From DAISJI01 sp964559835 (GTDB lineage Bacteria > Acidobacteriota > Terriglobia > Terriglobales > Acidobacteriaceae), in the NCBI GenBank assembly GCA_964559835.1, contig CAZLJE010000003.1:1-64000 (forward strand): a DNA stretch of 64,000 nucleotides. The letters are read 5' to 3'. The position numbers and the translations under genes are program-made. Position 1 is the first letter of the stretch, and every line of letters starts with the position of its first letter. Below, in pieces: positions 34,085-42,156 of the stretch. Below the pieces are notes generated by a model that worked only from the letters and a program-made list of their open reading frames with translations, ran no database searches and was not told where the DNA came from.

Positions 34085-34747
34085 ATGCGGAAATCATTCG
34101 GCCTCGTAGTGGGAGTCCTGGCTTTGAGCGCCGTGGCCCAGCAGGCGCCCAGACAAACCCCTCCTGTTAAATTGACCGTGTTGAACGTCTGCTCCCCCAC
34201 CGACGAGGAGCAAAAAGAGATTGCGGCCGCGCTCGCGTCCGTCCCGCGCCAGCCGCGGTTTTCGCCCGACTATGAAGTCGCGCGCGGACACAGCACCATT
34301 GAGGGCACGGCGAGCGATTGGGTGCGTATCCGCCGCGATTTTGGCGGCGGACCATTTGGCGTCGCGCAATTCACCTTCAGCGCTGAAGGCCAGAACAGCC
34401 GCGAGACCGTGGTGTTGGTGTCTAAAGAGGCCAAAGGCGTGACGCAGATCGCATTGGAAGACAAAACCACGACGCCCGTCGCCCCCGCGCAATTGCTGAG
34501 GACGAATACCCCTGCGGACCGGATCAGCCTCGAACGGTTCGGCAAGGCGCATTTGGTCCTGGCCCGTTGCACCGAGGGCGACCAGTCGCAATACCAGCCG
34601 CTGTTCAAAACCGCATCGGAAATCATGGCCGCGTATCGCAACGCCACCAGTGCCGTAGAGATCGTCCCGGCCGAACTGGGTCGGCTAAGCTTGGGCGTCG
34701 GCCCCGGCTACCGTGCTCCAAAGATCAAGCCCATGAGCAAGAAGTAG
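34085..34747 (+). CDS. secreted hypothetical protein
   Basis: This 220-residue protein has a likely signal peptide (RKSFGLVVGVLALSAVAQ). The body is soluble, beginning LTVLNVCSPTDEEQKEIAAAL, with WVRIRRDFGGGPFGVAQFTFS and QIALEDKTTTPVAPAQ. Many acidobacterial genomes carry a similar short exported protein, but I cannot name a family. The ATG is chosen over the 25-codon longer frame because the latter runs through the repeat. No ribosome site is visible. Confidence 0.75.
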   Translation: MRKSFGLVVGVLALSAVAQQAPRQTPPVKLTVLNVCSPTDEEQKEIAAALASVPRQPRFSPDYEVARGHSTIEGTASDWVRIRRDFGGGPFGVAQFTFSAEGQNSRETVVLVSKEAKGVTQIALEDKTTTPVAPAQLLRTNTPADRISLERFGKAHLVLARCTEGDQSQYQPLFKTASEIMAAYRNATSAVEIVPAELGRLSLGVGPGYRAPKIKPMSKK

Positions 34748-34751
34748 CTTT

Positions 34752-34835
34752 CCAGGTGTCAGGTGTCAGGGTTCAGGTTTCGATTTCAGGTTTCAGGTTT
34801 TGGTTTCACAATCGGCAATCACCAATCGGCAATGA
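34752..34835. repeat. reiterated spacer (TTCAGG and AATCGGCA words)
   Basis: Two reiterated tracts sit back to back. The first is built from TTTCAGGTTTCAGG-type words (34752-34806) and the second from CAATCGGCAATCACC-type words (34809-34835). They fill the gap between the secreted hypothetical gene and trxB. Confidence 0.65.
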
Positions 34836-34883
34836 TTTTGTAGTTCGCTACTTATCCCCTGTGACCGTAATCTAAAGACCACA

Positions 34884-35819
34884 ATGTCCGACAACGTACG
34901 CAAGACAGTCATCATCGGTTCCGGATGCGCCGGCCTCACCGCCGCGCTCTACACCGGGCGCGCCAACTTGAAACCGCTCGTCATCCAGGGACACGAACCC
35001 GGCGGCCAGCTATCTCTCACCACGCTGGTCGAAAACTTTCCCGGCTGGCCCGAAGGCATTCAAGGGCCCGAGTTGATCGAGAACATGCGCAAGCAGGCCG
35101 AACGCTTCGGCGCCGAATACCTCACCGCCACCGTCTCGAGCTGCAACCTCCGCGCCATGCCGATGGTCCTGAACACCAGCAAGGGCGACATCCTGACCGA
35201 GACCTTGATTGTCGCCAGCGGTGCGTCCGCGCGTTGGCTCGGCTTGCCCAACGAGCAGGCCCTCATCGGACACGGCGTCTCCTCGTGCGCCACCTGCGAC
35301 GGCTTCTTCTTTTCCGGCAAGGAGATCGTCGTCATCGGTGGCGGCGATTCGGCGATGGAAGAAGCCCTCTTCCTCACGCGCTTCGCCACCAAGGTCACCA
35401 TCGTCCACCGCACCAACATGTACCGCGCGTCGAAGATCATGATGGACCGCGCGCTCAATCATCCCAAGATCGAGTTCCTCAGCAGCACGGTCGTGGATGA
35501 CGTGTACGACGTCAATAAGAAGGAAGTCACTGGCCTGCGGTTGCGCAATGTGGTGACCGGTGAGAGCTGGGATTTCCCGACCAGCGCCATGTTCCTCGGC
35601 ATCGGCCATACCCCGAACACCGGGTTCCTTAAAGGCCAGCTCGAGACCGACGACGACGGCTACCTGCTCGTGCGCGACTACGTCCACACTGGCGTGCCCG
35701 GCGTTTACGCCTGCGGAGACGTCGCCGACCGACGTTACCGCCAGGCCATTACCGCCTCTGGCACCGGCTGCATGGCCGCGCTCGAAGTCGAGAAATTCCT
35801 CGAAATGAAAGGCGAGTAA
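34884..35819 (+). CDS. trxB: thioredoxin reductase
   Basis: This 311-residue NADPH-dependent flavoenzyme reduces thioredoxin. The FAD site is VIIGSGCAGLTAALYTGRA (residues 9-27), the redox pair is C135/C138 (CATC), and the NADPH site is VVIGGGDSAMEEALFLTRFA. A C-terminal FAD contact is GVYACGDVAD. Length is standard for the low-molecular-weight class. No thioredoxin gene is adjacent. Confidence 0.96.
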   Translation: MSDNVRKTVIIGSGCAGLTAALYTGRANLKPLVIQGHEPGGQLSLTTLVENFPGWPEGIQGPELIENMRKQAERFGAEYLTATVSSCNLRAMPMVLNTSKGDILTETLIVASGASARWLGLPNEQALIGHGVSSCATCDGFFFSGKEIVVIGGGDSAMEEALFLTRFATKVTIVHRTNMYRASKIMMDRALNHPKIEFLSSTVVDDVYDVNKKEVTGLRLRNVVTGESWDFPTSAMFLGIGHTPNTGFLKGQLETDDDGYLLVRDYVHTGVPGVYACGDVADRRYRQAITASGTGCMAALEVEKFLEMKGE

Positions 35820-35845
35820 CGGACAATAAGTGAAGAACGAAGAAG

Positions 35846-35968
35846 TCAGAATCAAGAATGGATGAGAGCTCAGGGCTTGGGGCTCAGGGAGGGTTGGCGT
35901 ACGCCCTACGCCCTGAGCCCTATGCCGTTACAGAGAGCATTTCATTCTTTATTCTTAATTCTTAATTT
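35846..35968. repeat. nested reiterated inverted repeat
   Basis: The outer arms repeat GAAGAACGAAGAAGT-like and ATTCTTAATTCTTAA-like words. The inner arms are GGGCTTGGGGCTCAGGG and CCCTACGCCCTGAGCCC. The structure fills the convergent gap between trxB and the cNMP-binding gene, where it may serve as a bidirectional terminator. Confidence 0.7.
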
Positions 35969-35971
35969 TCC

Positions 35972-36808
35972 TCACGCTCCCGTCCTGCCCCTCAGTGTCT
36001 CCTCGATATCTCCCAGCCTGTCCCCGAGCAGGTTCAGCTTGTGCGCCAGCCCCTGGATCTCGAAGTTGGTGCGCTTGTTGACATCGAAATCCAGCTCGCT
36101 GCGCAGCCGGTCTTTCTTGTCCTGCCGGTTCTGGCTCATCATGATCACCGGCGCCTGGATCGCCGCCAGCATCGACAGCACCAGGTTCAGCAGGATGAAC
36201 GGATACGGGTCCCAGGCCTTTCCTCTCAGAATCACATTGATGACCGTGTATATCGCCATGAAAAACCCAAAGATGATGATGAACGTCCACGAACCTCCGA
36301 ACGATGCCACGGCATCGGCGACGCGCTCGCCCCGCGTCTCTTCTTCCTCGATGATCTCGTTCGGGTGACGGTTCGCGCGCACCCGCACCAACTGGTGCGC
36401 CACGTGGAAATGGTGTCCCAGGACGGAGAGCATGTCCATCCCGGCGTGCGGTTTGCGCTGCAACAGGGCAAGGATGTCGCTGCGATCGACCTCGATACAC
36501 GTCGTCTCCTCGACCGCGACAGCCTCGGTCTGGTGCGGCTTTTCCTCGAGCATCGACGCAAATCCGAAGAACTCGCCCGCCGCCGGTTCGTCGACCACGA
36601 CCTCCTGTCCATCATCGTCGGTAGTGGTGACACGCACGAGCCCGGAAACCATTACATAGCCCCTGCCGCCCGCGTCGCCTATTTTGTAAATGCGCTGGCG
36701 GGGCTGGAAGGTCTTGACCTCAACCTGCTCGCAGAGTACCCGGGCTTCGTCATCGTCGAACCCGGAAAAGAGTGGGACTTGCTTCAGGACTTCAGGGCTG
36801 CAATGCAT
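35972..36808 (-). CDS. cyclic-nucleotide-binding domain fused to DUF1003 membrane domain
   Basis: This 278-residue protein has an N-terminal cNMP-binding beta-roll (residues about 10-130: LFSGFDDDEARVLCEQV, EPAAGEFFGFASMLEEKP). A DUF1003-type domain with two membrane helices follows (FIIIFGFFMAIYTVINVIL and FILLNLVLSMLAAIQAPVIM), then a cytoplasmic helical tail. DUF1003 proteins are uncharacterised small membrane proteins. The fusion suggests gating or localisation by a nucleotide or other ligand. The RxA phosphate-binding motif is not obvious, so cyclic-nucleotide binding is unproven. Confidence 0.88.
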   Translation of the reverse strand: MHCSPEVLKQVPLFSGFDDDEARVLCEQVEVKTFQPRQRIYKIGDAGGRGYVMVSGLVRVTTTDDDGQEVVVDEPAAGEFFGFASMLEEKPHQTEAVAVEETTCIEVDRSDILALLQRKPHAGMDMLSVLGHHFHVAHQLVRVRANRHPNEIIEEEETRGERVADAVASFGGSWTFIIIFGFFMAIYTVINVILRGKAWDPYPFILLNLVLSMLAAIQAPVIMMSQNRQDKKDRLRSELDFDVNKRTNFEIQGLAHKLNLLGDRLGDIEETLRGRTGA

Positions 36809-36969
36809 ACGGCCTCACCTCGGGTTGCGCGGACGATACGTCCGCGTTGCGCTGACATCTTCAATACCACGACTCCTTCCGGTTGTCTCACCCACTGTTG
36901 TGATTGGCGTTCTAATGCCTCCCCGCCCTCGATGTGATAAAAAAGTCAGTTTGCATCCATCGGAGACAA

Positions 36970-37884
36970 ATGCTTAGGGCACTGTTCATCGGCTTATCCA
37001 CCAGCCGCTCGCTCCGTTCTTTCGCCGAAAATTCCTCCGTCGGACAGAAGATGTCCCGCCGCTTCGTTGCCGGCACCACCGTCGAGGACCTAATCACCGC
37101 CGCCCAGGAGGTCAACCGGCGCGGCATGAGCATCAGCGTCGACAACCTCGGCGAGAACGTCACCAACGCTGAAGAGGCGAAGCACAGCGCCGAGCTGTAC
37201 CACCAACTGCTCGACCTCATCACCGAACGCAAGCTCGACGCCAATGTCAGCCTCAAGCTCACCCACATGGGCCTCGACGTCGACGAGAAGCTCTGCTGCG
37301 ACATCGTCAATGGATTGGTCGAACACGCCGCCCGCGTGAACAGCTTCGTCCGCGTGGACATGGAGGGATCTCCTTACACGCAGAAGACGCTCGACTTCGT
37401 CCACGAACTGCACGAGCGCAATCCGGGCAAGGTCGGCGCGGTGATCCAGGCTTACCTCTATCGGAGCGAAAAAGACGTGCAGGACCTGCTCGCCCACGGC
37501 ATCCGCATCCGCCTCTGCAAGGGCGCCTACAAGGAACCGGCGAGCATCGCATTCCAGAAGAAGACAGATGTCGACGCAAACTACGTCAAGCTGACGAAGA
37601 TGCTCATCACGAGCGGCGTCTATCACGGCATCGCCACCCACGACGAGAACATCATTCGCGAGACAACGTCCTTCGCCAGGCGCGAGAATGTTCCCTCCAG
37701 CGCCTTCGAGTTCCAGATGCTCTACGGCATCCGCCGCGATCTCCAGGAACAACTCGTCAAAGACGGCTGGCGCCTGCGCGTGTACATACCGTTCGGCACC
37801 GAGTGGTATCCGTACTTCATGCGCCGATTGGCCGAGCGCCCCGCCAATGTCCTATTCATCGCGAAGAATCTACTGCGGCGCTGA
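36970..37884 (+). CDS. proline dehydrogenase
   Basis: This 304-residue monofunctional FAD enzyme oxidises proline to pyrroline-5-carboxylate. The barrel motifs include SISVDNLGENV, SLKLTHMGLD, FVRVDMEGSPYT, AVIQAYLYRSEKD, RIRLCKGAYKEP, TSFARREN and FEFQMLYGIRRDLQ, plus the C-terminal RVYIPFGTEWYPYFMRRLAER. The ATG at 36970 has a GGAG site. The pyrroline-5-carboxylate dehydrogenase partner is not in the window. Confidence 0.95.
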   Translation: MLRALFIGLSTSRSLRSFAENSSVGQKMSRRFVAGTTVEDLITAAQEVNRRGMSISVDNLGENVTNAEEAKHSAELYHQLLDLITERKLDANVSLKLTHMGLDVDEKLCCDIVNGLVEHAARVNSFVRVDMEGSPYTQKTLDFVHELHERNPGKVGAVIQAYLYRSEKDVQDLLAHGIRIRLCKGAYKEPASIAFQKKTDVDANYVKLTKMLITSGVYHGIATHDENIIRETTSFARRENVPSSAFEFQMLYGIRRDLQEQLVKDGWRLRVYIPFGTEWYPYFMRRLAERPANVLFIAKNLLRR

Positions 37885-37918
37885 GCGCAGTTCGGAGTCA
37901 CCCAGCAGTTCGGAACAT

Positions 37919-38042
37919 CGGCGTCCCGCCGGTCACCCACGCCTGGTAGCTCGAGCACAGTCGCGGAGCGACGAGTCGCTGGTAGCCCAGGACGAAGTCC
38001 TGGGATGGTGTCGTCGTCTATAGCTCCGAGTCCCGGAGGGAC
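37919..38042. repeat. cluster of short perfect hairpins with three-base loops
   Basis: Four palindromes follow the proline dehydrogenase gene: CGGCG-tcc-CGCCG (37919), GTCGC-gga-GCGAC (37960), CCCAGGAC-gaa-GTCCTGGG (37986) and GTCCC-gga-GGGAC (38030). All have three-base loops of the GGA type or its complement. The first is part of a word also found near 48130 and 61376. This looks like a REP-type array between convergent genes. Confidence 0.75.
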
Positions 38043-38053
38043 GGCCCGGCCGA

Positions 38054-38980
38054 CTAACTTGCAGCTCCGCTCTCGATAACGGGTACGCCATTTTCGACGT
38101 GGACCGGCTCGTGTACAACCCTCTCCTCAGCCATCCGCTCCTGGTACCACGCGCACTCCACCGCTTTCTGCCACAGCCGGAATCCCAGCCACAAGACAAC
38201 AATCACTTCGCCGATAACGAACGTCCCCCCGATCGCCTCGTGCGGCAGCCGTTCCCACACCGCGAACAGAAGCAACGTGATCACCATCAGCAACACCTGA
38301 ACCGCTACTACCGCCCCATATAGCTGCCAGAACCCGTCGCGCAACATCCTCCAGGCTTGCCTGAGACTCCGCCGTACTGCCACCTGGTCCTGTGCCACCG
38401 CGTCCACCTGCGCGACGTCGATCCACACGCGGACTGCCATCGCAACCAGGAACAAAACGACGCCGATTCCCAACGTCACAAGGAACCCAAGCTGCTCGAC
38501 GTCACTCCGCGTTTCCAGCCAGTCGGTCAGATTGCCGACCGAACTTTGCGCGATGACCAATGGCGCGATCAGAATGGCGAACACGATCAGCAGCCGCACC
38601 ATCCGCCAGAAATATTCGGCCGACGCCCGCAGAAATTCGCCGAACCGCATCCTGCGGTCCAGTGACAGCGATTCCAGCACGCCTCCCATGGCGAATATCA
38701 GGAAGAAGAAGTACGCAAAAACCAGCACACCCGAGCCGGTATAGAACGCACCCGGCAGCCCCTCCGGCCGCGCCATCGCCTCCACCATCCGGGACAGGTC
38801 CATGTGGTGATAAAGCGAATCCGACGCCGCCATGCTTCTGTCGAGCATGCGCAGTTGCTGCCGCACCGGCGCACTGGCGAGGATCCCAACCGCAAGATTC
38901 ATTCCGAACAGCCACCACAGCACACGCTGCCGCCGCCACAACAATGCCGCTCCCGCCGAGATGATTCCCGTCCGCCTCAT
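38054..38980 (-). CDS. multi-pass membrane protein
   Basis: This 308-residue protein has five or six hydrophobic helices (VLWWLFGMNLAVGILAS, VLVFAYFFFLIFAMGGVLE, LLIVFAILIAPLVIAQ, LGFLVTLGIGVVLFLVAMAV, LYGAVVAVQVLLMVITLLLF and FVIGEVIVVLWLGF). It resembles the DUF4013-like class of uncharacterised integral membrane proteins. The ATG overlaps the M1-peptidase stop in ATGA fashion, so the two are translationally coupled. The longer upstream frame lies inside the peptidase gene and is rejected. Confidence 0.82.
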   Translation of the reverse strand: MRRTGIISAGAALLWRRQRVLWWLFGMNLAVGILASAPVRQQLRMLDRSMAASDSLYHHMDLSRMVEAMARPEGLPGAFYTGSGVLVFAYFFFLIFAMGGVLESLSLDRRMRFGEFLRASAEYFWRMVRLLIVFAILIAPLVIAQSSVGNLTDWLETRSDVEQLGFLVTLGIGVVLFLVAMAVRVWIDVAQVDAVAQDQVAVRRSLRQAWRMLRDGFWQLYGAVVAVQVLLMVITLLLFAVWERLPHEAIGGTFVIGEVIVVLWLGFRLWQKAVECAWYQERMAEERVVHEPVHVENGVPVIESGAAS

Positions 38981-40863
38981 GCGAGCCACGACCCCAACGC
39001 CGAAAGGAATTGCGTCACGATCATCCAGTAATCCGAGATCTTCCGACGCGCTCCCGTGTCCGCTTTCACCGTCTTGCTGTTGTTGAAGAAATCGACGTCC
39101 AGTGCCACCCGATGCTCCGGGTCCACCTCCGCCGACACGACCCTCGCCTTCTTCTCGTATGTATATCGGACCCACCGGTCTCGTCCGTCCCAGTGCTCCC
39201 GCACCTTCTCGCCGTTGTCGAACCGGATCTCGACTTCCGTGGGAAAAATGAAGTCGCCTTTGCGGTGTACCACCACCTCGGTCCGATACATCATGTCCGC
39301 CGGTTTGGCGTTCTCATCGACCGCCTCCGATCGTGCCGACAGGATCTCGTAATCCAGCACCTGTGTGCCGTAGAACGCCTGGTCCCAGAACCACTTCAAG
39401 TCCTGCCCCGCGACTTCGTTCACTGTTTTAAAGAAATCCTCGCCTGTCGGGTGCGTAAACCGATACCGCATGAAATAGGTATGCAACGCTCGCCGCAGCG
39501 TGTCCTCGCCGATGACCGCCTCCAGCGTCAACAGCGCCGCGCCGGTTTTCGCGTACGTGATGCCGCCGTACGACCCGCTACCGAGAAACTGCCATGCCTT
39601 TCGCGTGATCGGATCATTGCGCACGACTCTCTGATATCCCGTATGCTGTTCGTCGAAGTCGCTGGTCGTCAGCCCGAGAAAGTTCAGCATCGAATTCCGC
39701 CCATACAGCGAGTCCATGATCTTGAACTCGGTATAGGTGTTGATCCCCTCGTCCATCCACGCTTCTTCGAACTCATTCGTCGCGACCATCCCGTACCAGT
39801 ACTGGTGCCCGAATTCATGCTCGACCACCGCCTCCGGCAGCAGGATGCCCCGAGGCGCATACCATGTCGTGTCGGCTGTGATGAACGTTGGATACTCCAT
39901 CCCGCCGGCCTCCAGTGCGCCGAACGCCGGATCCACTACCGTGACCCGGTCATACGGATACGGCCCGTACCAGCGGTCGAATCGGTCCAACGCCCCCTTC
40001 AGTGCGCCCATGTAGCGGTCCGCGCTGTTCATGTGCGCCGGATGCATCAACAGCTGGATGTGCACGTTGCCCGCGCTTCCCTTCCAGTTGTCTTCAACCA
40101 CCCGGTAGTTTGGATCCGCCGTCCACGCGAAGTCATGGATATCCTCCGCGTGATAGCTCACGGTCTTTGTCCCGTCCGGATTCTTGACCGTCGCTACTTC
40201 ATCGCCGGCGGCCCCCGTCACAAAATTCCCCGGTACCGTGACCTTCACGTCGTATGTTCCAAAATCCGCGAAGAATTCCGTGTTCGCATGGAACTGGTGA
40301 CAATTCCACGCTCCGTGCCAGAACACACCCACCTTTGGGAACCACTGCGCGACCAGGAAGAAGTTACGCGCGTAGCCGGTGCGCATTGTCACCCGCGGCA
40401 GCTTGTCGTGAAACGTGAAGTGAAACGTTACCGACTCGCCGGGCGCCACCGGCTTGGGCAGAGTCACCTCGGCCACCGTCCTATCGTCACCGTTGTTGTC
40501 GTCCGGGGCAGCGAAACGGAGTTGCGACGTGAGGTCCCCCGCGCCATCGACCTCCAGCTTTTTGATCTCGATCGCGCCACGCTCCTCGTCCTTCAACTCC
40601 CAATCCGGATCGCCGCGCTCCAGCTCTCGCGACATCGTCGACTTCGGCTGGAACGCATTGAGGTAGAGATGGAACGGAAAGGTTTGTAGCGGCTGGCCGG
40701 TTAGATTCCTGTACGTCAGGGTCTCTGTAGCATCAACCGTTTTCTTGACGGCATCGAGCCTGGCCTCGATCTGGTACGCGACGACTCGCGTCGAAAGCGG
40801 TTGCGGCGACTGTGCCGCGAGCGGCAAGGCGAGTGCTGCCCACGCCAAAAGAATACGACTCAT
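38977..40863 (-). CDS. M1-family metallopeptidase, exported
   Basis: This 628-residue protein has a signal peptide (SRILLAWAALALPLAAQ). The zinc site is H349-E350-x2-H353 (VVEHEFGHQYW) with the third ligand E372 18 residues on (AWMDEGINTYTE). The exopeptidase loop GGMEY lies at 320-324. The N-terminal beta domain and C-terminal extension fit the M1 aminopeptidase family. It probably trims peptides in the periplasm or outside the cell. The ATG at 40863 is preferred to a TTG 18 bases upstream. It is coupled to a membrane-protein gene downstream. Confidence 0.95.
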   Translation of the reverse strand: MSRILLAWAALALPLAAQSPQPLSTRVVAYQIEARLDAVKKTVDATETLTYRNLTGQPLQTFPFHLYLNAFQPKSTMSRELERGDPDWELKDEERGAIEIKKLEVDGAGDLTSQLRFAAPDDNNGDDRTVAEVTLPKPVAPGESVTFHFTFHDKLPRVTMRTGYARNFFLVAQWFPKVGVFWHGAWNCHQFHANTEFFADFGTYDVKVTVPGNFVTGAAGDEVATVKNPDGTKTVSYHAEDIHDFAWTADPNYRVVEDNWKGSAGNVHIQLLMHPAHMNSADRYMGALKGALDRFDRWYGPYPYDRVTVVDPAFGALEAGGMEYPTFITADTTWYAPRGILLPEAVVEHEFGHQYWYGMVATNEFEEAWMDEGINTYTEFKIMDSLYGRNSMLNFLGLTTSDFDEQHTGYQRVVRNDPITRKAWQFLGSGSYGGITYAKTGAALLTLEAVIGEDTLRRALHTYFMRYRFTHPTGEDFFKTVNEVAGQDLKWFWDQAFYGTQVLDYEILSARSEAVDENAKPADMMYRTEVVVHRKGDFIFPTEVEIRFDNGEKVREHWDGRDRWVRYTYEKKARVVSAEVDPEHRVALDVDFFNNSKTVKADTGARRKISDYWMIVTQFLSALGSWLA

Positions 40864-40914
40864 ATCGGAAGGATAAAACAAATGTACTAGCCAGGCTTGC
40901 CTGGCGACACCTGA

Positions 40915-41379
40915 TCAGGAGTTCGCGCGGTGGTGGCGGTTGCGCGTGGCGCGCGCCCGGATCGCGGGCGGCAGCTCCAGCAACTCGCCGCCAAGCAGCT
41001 CCACTACGTCGAAACAGATATCGCTGCGCTCCCGTAGGAATTCGATCAACGCTGCCGACGGCACGAATACGACGCGCGAATCTTCCGCGAGCTTCGCAGT
41101 AAACAGGTACGTGCGGTTCAGGATGGTGCCCGGCAATCCCAGCAGCGTTCCCCGCCCGACCACGCGCACCGGCACGATCCTTTGGTCGTCGCGCTGCACC
41201 AACAGCCGCGCCGACCCGCTCAGCAGCAGGTACACGCCCTGGTTTGTGTCTCCTTGCTGGAAGAGCACGGTCCCCTTCGGGTGCGTGGACTGTAACCCGC
41301 GCTGCTGCAAAGCAGCGATCAGTTCCGCTTGGGCGGCAAATGCTTCCGCTGCCGGCGGACGAGCGTGAGACCTTCGCAT
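40915..41379 (-). CDS. stand-alone cyclic-nucleotide-binding-like domain protein
   Basis: This is a 154-residue protein. Its core is a cNMP-binding beta-roll (KGTVLFQQGDTNQGVYLLLSG, GRGTLLGLPGTI, VVFVPSAALIEFL), but it has no helix-turn-helix: the C-terminus ends in a basic tail (PPAIRARATRNRHHRANS). A strong GGGAGG site precedes the ATG. It may be a ligand sensor that works through protein contacts. It lies 51 bases upstream of the M1-peptidase gene on the same strand. Confidence 0.88.
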   Translation of the reverse strand: MRRSHARPPAAEAFAAQAELIAALQQRGLQSTHPKGTVLFQQGDTNQGVYLLLSGSARLLVQRDDQRIVPVRVVGRGTLLGLPGTILNRTYLFTAKLAEDSRVVFVPSAALIEFLRERSDICFDVVELLGGELLELPPAIRARATRNRHHRANS

Positions 41380-41567
41380 GACGCACCTCCCGCGGTGCCT
41401 TTTCTTTACGCCCGCGGGAGTTCGCGTGCAGTGATGGCTATCACCTGCAACCGTGAGTAAGCGCCAAAATGGTCTTCGTCACCGGTGTTTGTGAAGCCGG
41501 TTGCGCCACCCTTATCGCTCCCGCTCTTGGAGCGATAGGGGATGTTCCAAATCGAGTGTGGATACCT

Positions 41568-41987
41568 CTATGCCGCTCGTCTCCGGCGCATGTCGCGGCC
41601 CACGTACGGGTTCGTCATCGCGCTGACCGCGGTGATGTTCAGGCCCATGATGCGGAACCACTTCGCTTCGTCCTCGTCGTCGAAGCCCAGGAAATTCGGC
41701 AAGGCGGTTGCCCCCGCCGCCAGTCCCATGTCGATCTTCAGGTGCGTCGGGAAGCTGATCACGTCGGCCACACCGCCCGGGAAATCGGTCATCAACGTCG
41801 TCGCCAGCTCAGCGCCGCCGCAGATCAACGCGCTGATCCCCGCACGTTTATTGCGCCCCATGATCCAGGCGCCGAGCGCGAACCAGCCACCGATCGTGGC
41901 GTAATCAATGATGGCATGAGCTTTAGGGCTAATCACTTTCGGCATCCGGTTGGCAACAGCAGCAACACCCTTTTGCAGCACAGGCAT
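41568..41987 (-). CDS. conserved hypothetical membrane-associated protein
   Basis: This is a 139-residue protein (MPVLQKGVAAVANRMPKVIS). Segments PKAHAIIDYATIGGWFALGA, RAGISALICGGAELATTL and LPNFLGFDDEDEAKWFRIMG suggest two or three amphipathic or membrane helices. I recall similar acidobacterial proteins only as hypothetical. The ATG follows a GGAGG site. A reiterated inverted repeat fills the upstream gap. Confidence 0.75.
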   Translation of the reverse strand: MPVLQKGVAAVANRMPKVISPKAHAIIDYATIGGWFALGAWIMGRNKRAGISALICGGAELATTLMTDFPGGVADVISFPTHLKIDMGLAAGATALPNFLGFDDEDEAKWFRIMGLNITAVSAMTNPYVGRDMRRRRAA

Positions 41988-42045
41988 TTCCTTCGTCCTC
42001 CGAGGATTCAAGATGCCCTGGTGCTGTGGGGAGTTGGCGTAAAAG

Positions 42046-42136
42046 CGTATTCCGTATCTCGTATTCCGTATCTGCTGCTCAGGCGCTCACGGCAACAGAA
42101 CGACCGCCGGAATACTGAATACCAAATACGGAATAC
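42046..42136. repeat. GGAATAC-type inverted repeat, copy 1
   Basis: The left arm (42046-42072) repeats CGTATTCCGTATCT. The right arm (42109-42136) repeats the complement GGAATACTGAATACC and AAATACGGAATAC. The same two words, in the same order, form a second element at 60158-60231. This copy lies between the carboxypeptidase-regulatory protein gene and the hypothetical membrane gene. Confidence 0.8.
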
Positions 42137-42156
42137 ATCTTGATGAGGGTGCGAAA

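Noticed and set aside
37919..38042. Simple terminator for proline dehydrogenase
   Set aside because: Four separate hairpins with no T-run do not fit a rho-independent terminator.
39010..40689. A 559-codon open frame on the plus strand opposite the M1 peptidase
   Set aside because: It is a mirror of the peptidase codons in GC-rich DNA. Its residues are dominated by Arg, His and Pro with no fold pattern.
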